Shown: positions 17,863-27,093 of the stretch, in pieces
How the letters are laid out: each line of letters begins with the position of its first letter
How positions within the stretch are numbered: the first letter of the stretch is position 1
Assembly: GCA_963816795.1 (NCBI GenBank)
Contig: CAWFLT010000021.1
Coordinates: forward strand, 62,001-126,000
Length of the DNA: 64,000 nt
Direction: 5' to 3'
From: CAWFLT01 sp963816795
GTDB lineage: Bacteria; Acidobacteriota; Vicinamibacteria; Vicinamibacterales; SCN-69-37
The notes under the pieces: generated by a model
What the model saw: only the letters and a program-made list of their open reading frames with translations
Told to the model about the DNA's origin: nothing
Database searches by the model: none
Program-made: the position numbers and the translations under genes

Positions 17863-17870
17863 AGACACCG

Positions 17871-18128
17871 ATGCCAACCGCGACCCTCACCACAAAAGGC
17901 CAAGTCACCATTCCCAAGGAAGTGCGGGAGCGCCTCGGTGTCGAGACCGGCGATCGTCTGAGCTTCGTGGTCCAGGACGACGGTTCGGTCCTCGTCACGC
18001 CGATCGTGAGTGACGTGCGCGCGTTGGGGGGACTCCTGCAGCGAGCCGGCCGGCCGCCGGTGTCGCCGGCCGAGATGGACCGGGGCATCGCCGCCAGGAT
18101 GCGCCGCAAGTTCGGACGACGCCGATGA
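17871..18128 (+). CDS. AbrB/SpoVT-family antitoxin
   Basis: An 85-residue protein whose N-terminal half is a swapped-hairpin AbrB DNA-binding domain (MPTATLTTKGQVTIPKEVRE, LGVETGDRLSFVVQDDG). The C-terminal tail (about 50-85) is charged and probably wraps the toxin. The last codons overlap the toxin start (ATGA at 18125-18128), the standard arrangement of a type II toxin-antitoxin pair. It lies between the biotin carboxylase and biotin carrier genes. Confidence 0.9.
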   Translation: MPTATLTTKGQVTIPKEVRERLGVETGDRLSFVVQDDGSVLVTPIVSDVRALGGLLQRAGRPPVSPAEMDRGIAARMRRKFGRRR

Positions 18129-18520
18129 TCGGCCTGGACACGAATGTGCTGGTTCGCTATTTGACGCGCGACGACCCGTCTCAGTACGCCAGGGCAGCCG
18201 CATTCATCGACGGCGCGACCGCTCGCGGCGACCGGTTTGTCGTGAATGCCGTCGTTCTCTGCGAGCTCGTGTGGGTGCTCAGCGCGGTCTACCGCTACTC
18301 GCGCGAGGAGATCGCCGGCGCGCTCGACCAGATCCTGGCGACGGCACAGTTCGACATCGAGCGACTGGACGAAGCCCGTCAGGCACTGCGGGAGTTTCGG
18401 TCAACCGCGGCGGAGTTCAGCGATCTGCTCATCGGGCGGGTCAACCGATCGCTCGGCGCCGAACAGACGGTGACGTTCGATCGGGGACTGAAGGCGGTCG
18501 AGACGTTCAGAGTGCTGTAG
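18125..18520 (+). CDS. PIN-domain toxin (VapC-like) of module 1
   Basis: A 131-residue PIN-fold ribonuclease. Catalytic acidic residues are visible: Asp5 in MIGLDTNVLVRYL, Glu in VVLCELVWVL, Asp in AAEFSDLLIGR and Asp in VTFDRGLK. Its length is normal. VapC-like enzymes cleave RNA when not bound by antitoxin. Its start overlaps the antitoxin stop by 4 bases, so it is strictly co-translated. Confidence 0.9.
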   Translation: MIGLDTNVLVRYLTRDDPSQYARAAAFIDGATARGDRFVVNAVVLCELVWVLSAVYRYSREEIAGALDQILATAQFDIERLDEARQALREFRSTAAEFSDLLIGRVNRSLGAEQTVTFDRGLKAVETFRVL

Positions 18521-18546
18521 GCGCTGCGCTCGCGCTTCAGACCCGC

Positions 18547-18954
18547 TCAAGGAATCAGTTCCAGCCTCAGGACCGCTGCGAGCGGCTCGAAATGACGCCG
18601 ATCGGTCGTGGCGATCCGGCGAACGCTCGTGACCTCCGCGAGCACGGCGACGGCCGCATCGACATAGCCGAGATCCAAGGCCGGGAACTGCCGGTTGAGC
18701 GCGGCCATACGCTCGAACTGGTCGTGCGGCAGATCGACTACGGCGTAGTCGCCCTCGACGAGGCCCTCATAGAACGCGTGCCGGGCCTTCGCGCCGAGGC
18801 GGTGGCCGAGGAGGTGATCGACTTCGGGAATCACTGGCGCCGGCAGCATCAGGCCGCCCGCCTCGCGGCGGATGACTGCCCGCGCGCGGGTATGCCAGGC
18901 GTCCGATCGGTCGTAGTACGCGTAGAGCACGCCCGTATCGACGATGACAGCCAT
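18547..18954 (-). CDS. PIN-domain toxin of module 2
   Basis: A 135-residue PIN protein. The catalytic acidic residues are Asp6 in MAVIVDTGVLYAYY, Glu in PVIPEVDHLLGHRLG, Asp in LDLGYVDAAVAVLAE and Asp in ATTDRRHFEPL. It is on the minus strand, convergent with module 1, and its ATG (18954) directly follows the antitoxin TAA. LGYVDAAVAVLAE and TTDRRHF are typical of the VapC subgroup with RHH antitoxins. The module is separate from module 1 and of a different antitoxin class. Confidence 0.9.
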   Translation of the reverse strand: MAVIVDTGVLYAYYDRSDAWHTRARAVIRREAGGLMLPAPVIPEVDHLLGHRLGAKARHAFYEGLVEGDYAVVDLPHDQFERMAALNRQFPALDLGYVDAAVAVLAEVTSVRRIATTDRRHFEPLAAVLRLELIP

Positions 18955-19188
18955 TTACCGGCGCCGGCCGAACCCGGAGTCTTCCAACGCCGCCGCGACG
19001 TCGTCGGCCGTGTCGTCGCGACCCGACGCGAAGGCGCCAGCGCCGGGCGGCTGCCGGACGCGCGCCTCGCGAATCACGCGCCACGCGCCCTCCCGGATCA
19101 GTTCCGCCACCGGCCGTTTCTGCCGGCGCGCTTCGCGCTTCAGCCGGGCGTCGAGCTCGGGCTCGAGATAGACCGTGGTCCGCTTCAT
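18955..19188 (-). CDS. Ribbon-helix-helix (CopG-like) antitoxin of module 2
   Basis: A 77-residue protein. The N-terminus MKRTTVYLEPELDARLKREA matches the RHH strand and first helix; RPVAELIREGAWRVI is the second helix. The C-terminal tail (GRDDTADDVAAALEDSG) is acidic and would bind the toxin. It starts at ATG 19188, three bases from a 28-base palindrome, so the message has little or no leader. Confidence 0.88.
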   Translation of the reverse strand: MKRTTVYLEPELDARLKREARRQKRPVAELIREGAWRVIREARVRQPPGAGAFASGRDDTADDVAAALEDSGFGRRR

Positions 19189-19191
19189 ATG

Positions 19192-19219
19192 CCGATGCTA
19201 ACATATATGTCAGCATCGG
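19192..19219 (-). promoter_or_regulatory. 28-base palindromic operator of the RHH-PIN module
   Basis: Arms CCGATGCT (19192-19199) and AGCATCGG (19212-19219) flank a central ACATATATGT (19201-19210), a nearly perfect palindrome with a single mismatch pair. It lies between the antitoxin start and the biotin-carrier gene, and TATATG inside the palindrome could be a -10 site. Ribbon-helix-helix antitoxins typically bind such sites. Confidence 0.8.
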
Positions 19220-19274
19220 TGGCGTGAGGCAACCCGAGGCGATATCCTCATTCCGCGACGTTGGGACTCCCCTG

Positions 19275-19793
19275 ATGACCTTCGAGATCGAAATCGCCGG
19301 CCGCGTCCGCTCCGTCGCCGTCGAGCCCACCGGCGCCGCCGGACCTGATGGCGGGGCCTTTCGCGTTCTGGTCGACGGCCAGCCGTACGATCTGACCCTC
19401 GCGCGCACCGAGCTGGGCCTGTCGATCGTCTACAGCCCCGACGGCCGCGTCGTCGACGTCGCCGTCACCGAACGCACGCCCGGCGACTGGCTGCTGCAGT
19501 TTCCGCGGGTGACCGTGCCTGCGACCGTCGACGGCCGCCGCTTCCGCCGCGGATCGGGCGGTCAGGCGGCTGGTACCGGCGAACAGCGCATTACCGCGCC
19601 GATGCCCGGCCGTATCGTTCGCGTCCTGGTGAAACCGGGCGACGAGGTCGCCGGCCGCCAGGGCCTCGTTGTCGTCGAAGCCATGAAGATGGAGAACGAG
19701 CTCGTCGCCCCCCGGCCCGGCCGCATCAAGGACGTCCTGGTCACCGAAGGACAGTCGGTCGAGACCGGCCGGCTGCTCATCGTCGTCGAGTAA
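19275..19793 (+). CDS. Biotin carboxyl carrier protein of the acyl-CoA carboxylase
   Basis: A 172-residue carrier. The start MTFEIEIAGRVRSVAVEPTG (ATG 19275) is preferred over an upstream GTG at 19224, which overlaps the operator flank. The C-terminal biotinyl domain has the consensus VVVEAMKMENELVAP with the lysine to be biotinylated, preceded by ITAPMPGRIVRVLVKPGDEV. The N-terminal 90 residues form a separate beta-rich domain (RVLVDGQPYDLTLARTELG). It is separated from accC by two toxin-antitoxin modules but is the obvious third subunit. It ends 9 bases before tamB. Confidence 0.93.
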   Translation: MTFEIEIAGRVRSVAVEPTGAAGPDGGAFRVLVDGQPYDLTLARTELGLSIVYSPDGRVVDVAVTERTPGDWLLQFPRVTVPATVDGRRFRRGSGGQAAGTGEQRITAPMPGRIVRVLVKPGDEVAGRQGLVVVEAMKMENELVAPRPGRIKDVLVTEGQSVETGRLLIVVE

Positions 19794-19802
19794 GCTGAGG
19801 AT

Positions 19803-22800
19803 GTGAGCGAGGCTCCGGACGCTACGGAACCTGTACGCGATCCCGCCGCGGATCCCGGCGCGGCGCCGGCGCTGCCACCGGAGCCCCCGGCCACACCCGC
19901 CCGCGTCAAAGGCCGGCGCCGACGAGCCGCCTGGACGTGGACCCGCCGGCTGCTGGCGGTCTCCATCGCGATCGTCATTTCGCTCCTCCTCACCTTCTTC
20001 ACGATCGATCTCGGCCGCTTTCCGGACGTGAAGCGCTTCGCCGAGGAGCAGGCCACCAAGTACCTCGAACGGCCGATGCACATCGGGAGAATCTCCGCCC
20101 TCCTCAGTCCGGGCGCGTTTGCCTTCGACGACGTCGTGATCGCAGGGAAGACGCCGGATGCGGCGCCCTTCTTTCGCGCGAAACGGATCACGATTTACGT
20201 GCCGTGGTGGACGTTATTCAAGAAGCGCCTCGAGGTCGAGGTCGAGCTCACCGGCTGGAAGATGACGGTCGAGAGCTTTGCCAGCGGCGGCGGCACGAAC
20301 ATCCCCAAGCTCACACCCCGGCCCGATCCGAACAGGCCGCGACGGCCCATGCCGTTTACGACCACCGTGCGATTCGTGTATGCGAAGAATGGCGAGTTCG
20401 AGTACCTCGATCACGGCACACCCTGGCGCGTACACGGACCCAACCTCAACTTCCAACTCGTCAGGGCCGAGAATCTCAATGCGTACGTCGGCAAGGCGCA
20501 GTTCTCGGATGGGCTCGTCCAGATTCAGAAATATCTGCCGATGCGCACCGACTTCACGACGCGCTTCGTGCTGGATGGTGGCCGCGTCACCCTGCGCCAC
20601 ATCGACCTCGCCACCGACGGCGCGGTGACGCATGTAAACGGCAATCTCGACTTCAGCCGCTGGCCTGAGCAGTCCTACAACGTCAGCTCGACGCTCAGCT
20701 TCCCGCGCATGCGCGAGTTGTTCTTCGCCAACCAGACATGGCGGATCACGGGAGAGGGCGGTTTCGAAGGCGTCTTCCGGTTGTTTCGCGGTGGGTTCAA
20801 TCTGGCGGGCCAGTTCAGCGGCACGGACGTGGCAGTGAACCAGTGGGCGTTTCCCGAATTGCACGGCACGCTGGTGTGGGAGCCGCGGCGCTTTACCGTC
20901 ACGCACGCGGACGCCAGGTTCCTCGGCGGCAACATGCGCTTCACGTATGGTCTCGAACCGATCGGCGTGCCGGGCACTGGCGCGACCGCTCGAATGACGG
21001 CCGACTACGAGGGTGTCGATCTCGGCGCGCTGATCCGCCATCCGCAGATCAACTGGGACGTCCTCGAGCCCCAGGGCCGGCTCCAGGGCCATCTCGCGAT
21101 GGCGTGGCCCAACGGCCAGTTCAGCCGCGCGGCGCACGGCGCGGGGGAAACGAGCATCACGCCTGTCGGTGGGGCGGTCTCCGGCGCCGGTCCTGGCCGC
21201 GGGCGGCGAGCACCTGGCTCGGGCAGGTCGTCCGGCCGTTCGATCCCACTCAGCGTGCTCGATCGCTTTCCGCTGGCGGCCCAGCTCCGATATCGCTTCG
21301 GCGCCGGGTCGCTCGATTTCGACGACAGCTGGGCGGCGACGCCGAAGACGTACGTCAGGTTTCAGGGGCACGCGATGGGCGGCGAGGTGAATCTGCCGGT
21401 CCACGTCGTCAGCCAGGACTGGCAGGAGAGCGATTTCCTGTTCGCGACCATCGTCGCCGAGTTCGGGTCGCCTGTCGGGGCCATTGAGGTCGGCGGCCGC
21501 GGGACGTTCGATGGCACCTTCACGAGATCGTTTCGCGCGCCGAGAATCATCGGGCGATTCGTGTCGGACGACATGCGGGCGTGGAACGTGACCTGGGGCC
21601 GGGCCGAAGGCGACATCGACGTGAGCGGCGGCTTCATGCAGTTGCGCAACGGTGTCGTCTCGCGGCCAGGGATGACGATTCGCACCGAGGGCCGCTACTC
21701 GCTCGGCTTCAAGCCGGGGCAGGAAGAGATGCGGGCGCGGGTGGTCCTCTCGAACTGGCCGTTGGTGCCGTTGAGGACGGCGTTCGGCCTGGAGGACTGG
21801 CCCGTCGACGGCCGGCTGACCGAGGCCGATCTCGACTTGCACGGGCCGTACCGCGCGCTGCTCGGCACCGGCAAGATGCGGGTCGATGCCGGCGTCGCCT
21901 GGGGCGAGCCGTTCGAGTCGGCTATCGCGGAGCTCTCGTTCGAAGGCGACGGGCTCCGGATGCGATCGATGGACATGACGAAAGGGCCGGGCCGCGTCAC
22001 GGGCGACGCCTGGATCGGCTGGAACAACACCTACGTGTTCGCCGCCGCCGGAGAACAGATTCCGGTGGAGTTGCTGGAGAACTTCAAGGTGCCGCAGGCG
22101 CCGCTCTCGGGCCGCCTGTCGTTCAAAGCCCGCGGCGAGGGCAACTTCGACGATCCGATGTACGAATTCGACGGCACCGTCGCGGATCTGTACGCGAGCG
22201 ACGAGGGCATCGGCCAGGTACACGGCCGGATCACCGTGCGCGGCGAGACGCTGACGATCGATCAGCTCGACGCGGTGTCGAATCGTCTGCAGGTCACCGG
22301 GTCGGGCCGCATCGCGCTGAACGATCGGTCGGACGCGACGCTGTTCTTCCGGCTGTTCGAGACGTCGCTCGATCCGTATCTGAAGTTCTTCGCGCCCGAG
22401 GTCTCGCCGTATACGCGCGCGATCGTCGGCGGCACGGTCGACATTCGCGGCCCGCTCGCCGTGCCGGCCGAGCTGACCGTTGACGCGCGCATCGCGCCCG
22501 GGGACGCGCGGCTGACCCTGTTCGACTACCAGCTGCGCAATCAGGGCGATGTGCGGCTCGCGTTCGATCGAAACACCTTCAGCTTCGCCCGGCTCGTGCT
22601 CGAGGGACAGGACACGCTCCTCAATGTCGGCGGGACGATCGACGCCGGCCGGCGCGAGGCGCACGTCCAGGTCAGCGGTTCAGCCAACCTCGCCATCCTG
22701 CAGGCCTTCTATCCGGAGCTGAATGCCGGCGGCGGCGCGGCGCTCGACGCGCGCTTCGAAGGCGCGTTCGGCAGCGCGGTCCTGACCGGCACTGCAGTGC

Positions 22801-24008
22801 TGAAGAACGCGCGGCTCCGCCACCTCTCGCTGCCGCATGGATTGATCGACGTGAACGGTCCGATCCGCATCGAGGCCGGCCGGATCCGCGTCGATGGCGT
22901 CACCGGCACGATGGGCGAGGGGCCGGTCGCGTTCGGCGGCGAGATTCTGCTCTCGGACGGCTACCGGCCCGAGGAATACCGGCTCACCGCGGACGGCCGA
23001 TCGATGCGGCTCCGTTATCCCGCCGGTCTGACCTCCACGGTCGATGCCCGCCTCGCGCTCGAGGGTCCGGTGTCCGGCCCGACGCTGCGCGGCCGGATCG
23101 ACGTGCTCAGCACGCATTTCCGGCCGCAGATCGACGCCGCCAATCCGATCTTCGGCATCGCCGGCGGCGGCATGGGCGCCGTCAGTCTGCCGGCCGCTCC
23201 GGCGCCGATCGCGGAGTCCTCCGGCGTGCCGATCGCGCTGGACATCAAGCTCGCGTCAGGGGTGATGCGGTTCATCGACAACCGCCAGGCGCGGATCGAG
23301 GGACGGGCGAACATCGACGTCGCCGGGACGATCGACCGCCCCGCCATCACCGGGCAGGTGACGATCGAGCGCGGCGACTTCGTGTTCGGCGAGAACCGCT
23401 ACCTCGTCCGCCGCGGCAGCGTGGAGTTTTCCAACCCGCTGCGCTTCGAGCCGTTCTTCGACGTCGCTGCCGAGACGCGGGCGCGCTCGGGCGGCGAGAC
23501 GTTTCGCGTGACGATCCAGATCCGCGGCACGTTCGACAAGCTGACGCCGGTCTTGACCGCGGACCCGTACCTCTCCGATGTGCAGATCGTCTCGCTCATC
23601 CTCGGCGGGACGCCGGATCTGGGGGTCGGATCGCTCCAGGCCTCGAACGCCGCCGAGCAGGCCAAGGCCATGCAGGTCGCCGGCGCCGTCCTCCTCACCA
23701 GTCCGATTTCGTCCACCGTCTCCAACGTCGTCCGCGAGTTCCTCCCCGTCGACGTCGTGCAGATCGTCCCGCAGCTTGGCAACTTGAGCGACGAGATCGC
23801 CCTTCGCTCGCTCACGGCCACGGCCCGCTTCACGCTGGGCAAGCGGATCTCCGATCGGGTGTATCTGACGTACTCGAGGACGCTCAGCGGCAACCAGGAC
23901 GAGATCATCCTGCTCGAGTTCGACCAGGACGACCGCATTTCGTGGGTGCTCTCTCGCATCGAGGACAGGACCTTCGCGCTCGACTTCCGAATCCGGCACG
24001 TCTTTTGA
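19803..24008 (+). CDS. tamB: TamB-type translocation and assembly protein (DUF490/AsmA-like)
   Basis: A 1401-residue inner-membrane-anchored periplasmic protein. Proteins of this type bridge inner and outer membranes and are implicated in outer-membrane biogenesis and lipid transport. A Pro/Ala-rich N-terminus (1-40) leads to one membrane segment (about 45-67, LLAVSIAIVISLLLTFFTI). Long beta-helix-like repeats follow; each has strands such as LTIDQLDAVSNRLQVTGSGR and VLEGQDTLLNVGGTIDAG. The C-terminal DUF490 domain (about 1085-1401) shows IDVLSTHFRPQIDAANP, TVERGDFVFGENRYLV-like strands, DPYLSDVQIVSLILGG and the terminal LDFRIRHVF. The frame is intact. GTG 19803 starts it; its stop overlaps the ATG of the barrel gene. 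Repeat content and length fit TamB. Confidence 0.9.
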   Translation: MSEAPDATEPVRDPAADPGAAPALPPEPPATPARVKGRRRRAAWTWTRRLLAVSIAIVISLLLTFFTIDLGRFPDVKRFAEEQATKYLERPMHIGRISALLSPGAFAFDDVVIAGKTPDAAPFFRAKRITIYVPWWTLFKKRLEVEVELTGWKMTVESFASGGGTNIPKLTPRPDPNRPRRPMPFTTTVRFVYAKNGEFEYLDHGTPWRVHGPNLNFQLVRAENLNAYVGKAQFSDGLVQIQKYLPMRTDFTTRFVLDGGRVTLRHIDLATDGAVTHVNGNLDFSRWPEQSYNVSSTLSFPRMRELFFANQTWRITGEGGFEGVFRLFRGGFNLAGQFSGTDVAVNQWAFPELHGTLVWEPRRFTVTHADARFLGGNMRFTYGLEPIGVPGTGATARMTADYEGVDLGALIRHPQINWDVLEPQGRLQGHLAMAWPNGQFSRAAHGAGETSITPVGGAVSGAGPGRGRRAPGSGRSSGRSIPLSVLDRFPLAAQLRYRFGAGSLDFDDSWAATPKTYVRFQGHAMGGEVNLPVHVVSQDWQESDFLFATIVAEFGSPVGAIEVGGRGTFDGTFTRSFRAPRIIGRFVSDDMRAWNVTWGRAEGDIDVSGGFMQLRNGVVSRPGMTIRTEGRYSLGFKPGQEEMRARVVLSNWPLVPLRTAFGLEDWPVDGRLTEADLDLHGPYRALLGTGKMRVDAGVAWGEPFESAIAELSFEGDGLRMRSMDMTKGPGRVTGDAWIGWNNTYVFAAAGEQIPVELLENFKVPQAPLSGRLSFKARGEGNFDDPMYEFDGTVADLYASDEGIGQVHGRITVRGETLTIDQLDAVSNRLQVTGSGRIALNDRSDATLFFRLFETSLDPYLKFFAPEVSPYTRAIVGGTVDIRGPLAVPAELTVDARIAPGDARLTLFDYQLRNQGDVRLAFDRNTFSFARLVLEGQDTLLNVGGTIDAGRREAHVQVSGSANLAILQAFYPELNAGGGAALDARFEGAFGSAVLTGTAVLKNARLRHLSLPHGLIDVNGPIRIEAGRIRVDGVTGTMGEGPVAFGGEILLSDGYRPEEYRLTADGRSMRLRYPAGLTSTVDARLALEGPVSGPTLRGRIDVLSTHFRPQIDAANPIFGIAGGGMGAVSLPAAPAPIAESSGVPIALDIKLASGVMRFIDNRQARIEGRANIDVAGTIDRPAITGQVTIERGDFVFGENRYLVRRGSVEFSNPLRFEPFFDVAAETRARSGGETFRVTIQIRGTFDKLTPVLTADPYLSDVQIVSLILGGTPDLGVGSLQASNAAEQAKAMQVAGAVLLTSPISSTVSNVVREFLPVDVVQIVPQLGNLSDEIALRSLTATARFTLGKRISDRVYLTYSRTLSGNQDEIILLEFDQDDRISWVLSRIEDRTFALDFRIRHVF

Positions 24009-26973
24009 TGACACGACTGGCCCGGTACGTCGTGGCGGCAGGCCTCGCGATCCTCACCGGCACCGGCCGGGCCAGCGCGCAGGATCCCGATCCGATCGAA
24101 CGCCTGATCGGCAAGACCGTGACCGCCGTTCGCATGCAGATCGAGGATCGCCCGGTCGATTCGGAGGCGCTCCTCAGCCTGATCATCATCAAGCCCGGGG
24201 AGACGCTGCAGTTTGAGTCGCTGCGCCGGACGCGGGACCGCCTGGCAAGCGATCCGCGGTTCGAGCGCGTCTCGATTCTTGGCACGGACGTGCCCGGTGG
24301 CGTCGAGCTCACGTTTCGTCTGATTCCACGCCATCCGGTGGACGACATCGCGTTCCAAGGGACGACCGGCATGGACGCGAACGAGCTCGAGCGGCTGGTC
24401 CGAGAGCAGTACGGCGGACTTCCCACGAACGTCCGGACCGGCGACCTCGAAGAGAGCGTGACGCGCCTGCTGCAGGGGGAGGGCTACCGCGGTCCCAAGG
24501 TCAGTGCCACGGTCGTCGAGACCCACAATCCCGATCGCGCGACGCTCGTCTTCCTGGTCGATGCCGGTCCGAGGACGATCATTCGGACCGTGACGATCGA
24601 CGGGTCGTCGCCGTTGTCGAAGGCGACGATCGAGAGCCGCACCGGCGCGGTGCCCGGTGCGGCCTTCCGCGAACGCGCGATCGCCGCCGGACTCGTCGAC
24701 ATTCGTGACACCCTGCGGAGTCGGAGGTACTACGCGGCGATCGCGACCTACACGCCGCCCCCACCGGGTGGGACCGAGGTCGATCTCGTCCTGCGCGTCG
24801 ATGCCGGACCGCTGGTCGAGCTCCGGATCGAACCCTCCGACCACATGCCGAGCGGGCCGCGGTCGAACTACATCCCGATCGACCGCGAAGGGTCGATCGA
24901 TCCCGACCTGCTCGATGACGCGCCGGACGGCGATTCAGACGGCGCTCCGCAACGACGGTTACTGGAAGGCGGAGGTCCTGCGCGATCAGACGGATCCGCA
25001 GGCGGCTACGGATCATCAGGTTCAGGATCAATCGGGGCAAGCGGTATCGCGTCGCCAGCGTCGAGCTGGCGCCCGGCCTTCGCCTGAGCCCGGAGATGGT
25101 GGCGCGACACCGACGGCCTCAAGGTCGGCGAGTGGTTCAGCGAAACGCGCGCGCGCCAGGCGCTGGTCGTGCTCGTCGACCTCGCCTACGTGCAGCAGGG
25201 ATATCACCGCGTGCAACTGTCGCCGGAGTTCGTCGGCACGCCGGGTCCGGATGACGCCGAAGGCGGCGTCGATCATCCGGCCAGTGATCACCGAAGGCCC
25301 ACGCGCGACGATTGCCGACGTCATCTTCTCGACTCGGCGACAAGCCCGTCGTGACCGACGCCGAGCTCCGAACGGTGCTGACGTCCGCAAAGGCGCCGCC
25401 TACGTCCGGACACGGGTCCAGGCCGAGGCTGATGCCATGCTGGCGTACTACAACGAGCCGTGGGTTTCAGCCGGAGGAGTATCACGTCGACGTGCACGTT
25501 CAACGAGACGCTGACCGAAACGACGGTCGACCGCGACGGTCCGTGAAGGGCCGCAGCTGCTGGTCGGTGAGATCACCGTGGTCGGCAACGACAGCATCTC
25601 GCGCGAGACGATCCTGGAAGAGATCACGCTGCGGCCAGGGCAGTCCTACAGCGACGACAAACGGCTCGAGAGCCAGCGCCGGCTGAGCAACCTCGGCAGC
25701 TTCCGCAGCATCCGCATCGTCCCCGAGCCGCGGCTGCCGGGCGAACAGACGGTCCGGCTGACGATTTCGGTCGAAGAGCTCCCGAAGAGCACGATCGGCG
25801 GCGGCGGCGGTGTCGAAGTCGGCCGACGCGCGCGGGAAGCCGAGGATGGCGGGCATCGAAGACACGCTCGGGATCAATCGCCGCGGGCGTTCTTCGAGCT
25901 CGGGCGCCGCAACCTCGGCGGCCGCAACCGCGACCTCAACTTCTTCTCGCGTGTCGCCCTCAAACCGAGACGGCGCGGAGCGATTCCGGCGACGACGATC
26001 GCGCACCTACGGGTTCACCGAGTACCGGGTCAGCGCCACCTACCGCGAGCGTTATGCCTTTCGATCCAATACGGACCTGCTCTTCGGCGTCACCTCCGAG
26101 CAGGCGGTGCGGCCGACGTTCAGCTACCTGCGGCGCGTGGCCGAACGGCCGATCTGCTGTACTCGCTGTCGCCGCGCGTACGGTCTCTGGCCGCTACGTG
26201 CTCGAGTTCACGCGGCTGTTCGACCGGATGCCGAACGAATCGAGCAGTCGTTCGCCGATCGACCGGTTCTTCCCGCAATTGCGATTCTCGATTTTCTCGA
26301 GCGGCGTCCTCTGGAATCGCCGCGAACGATCCGATCGCGCCGACCGGGGATTCCAGCTCGGCGCGACCGGCGACATGGCGTTGAGCGAGATCGGGTCGCA
26401 GGCCGGATTCGTCAAGGGCGTTCTGCAGGGCTCGTTCTACCATCCGCTTCGACGGACGCCGGCGCAGCCGTCGTGCTCGCCACCCGGGCCAGCTCGGCTG
26501 CGCGCGCGGCTTCGAGCGGGCACGGACGCGCATCGACGAGAACGGCCAGGAAGTGATCGAAGTCGTCAAGGACATCCCCGCCAGCCAGCGCTTCTTCGCC
26601 GGCGGCAGCACGACCGTGCGCGGCTTCCAGCTCGATCGGCTCGGCGTGCCCGAGATTCTCACCGTCGACGGCCTGTCGAACGGCGGCAACGCCCAGATCG
26701 TCCTCAATGCCGAGATTGCGCGCGATCGTCGGCAAGCTCTTCAGCCGCAATCTCGCGGTCGTCGGCTTCGTCGACGGCGGCCAGGTCTTCCGCGAGGCGG
26801 GCGACATCGATCTCGGCCGGCTGCGCGGCACCGCGGGGTTCGGCTTTCGCTACGACTCGCCGCTCGGTCCCGTGCGGCTCGACTTCGGTTTCAAGCCGAA
26901 TCGCATGCTCTACGGCAACGGCCGGCGGGAGCGCGGGTGGGAATATCACCTGAGCATCGGCGAGGCGTTCTAA
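24008..26973 (+). CDS. tamA: BamA/TamA-family outer-membrane protein with POTRA domains, many frameshifts
   Basis: This is a predicted outer-membrane beta-barrel insertase partner of TamB. It starts ATG 24008 (overlapping the tamB stop) with a signal peptide to about residue 25 (MTRLARYVVAAGLAILTGTG). POTRA domains follow: IERLIGKTVTAVRMQIEDRP, VDDIAFQGTTGMDANELERL, RTIIRTVTIDGSSPLSKATI and later VVGNDSISRETILEEITLRP. The barrel is seen in pieces (GGRNRDLNFFSRVA, YRVSATYRERYAFR, FFAGGSTTVRGFQLDRLG) and ends FDFGFKPNRMLYGNG-like then EYHLSIGEAF at 26973; VRGFQLDRLG is the VRGF/Y motif. At least eight frame changes lie between about 24940 and 26760, with protein similarity continuous on both sides. 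BamA versus TamA cannot be settled; the tamB neighbour favours TamA. Confidence 0.85.
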
Positions 26974-26975
26974 GA

Positions 26976-27055
26976 GGGGCAAAGGCCCAGGGCCCAGGTA
27001 AGGCAAAAGGCAAAAGGCAAAAGGCAAAAAAGGGCAAAAAGGGCAAAGGCAACGG
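26976..27055. repeat. GGGCCC words and AAGGCAAA octamer array
   Basis: The gap after the barrel gene opens with a GGCCCAGGGCCCAGG word (26984-26998), and its 17-base form (26982-26998) matches 46394-46410 exactly in reverse complement. It continues as AAGGCAAA octamers, four regular and then stretched copies, to about 27050. No gene is here. Confidence 0.85.
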
Positions 27056-27093
27056 GCTACAGGCGATGCACGACGGGACAACGGCCGAGCGGT

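Noticed and set aside
20214..22664. An 816-codon minus-strand frame opposite tamB
   Set aside because: Arg/Ala/Val-rich content with no domain; tamB on the other strand is intact and recognisable.
24008..26973. Barrel gene as a pseudogene
   Set aside because: Similarity and motifs continue across every break, the C-terminus is intact, and breaks have the same style as in unrelated genes of this region; sequence error is likelier.
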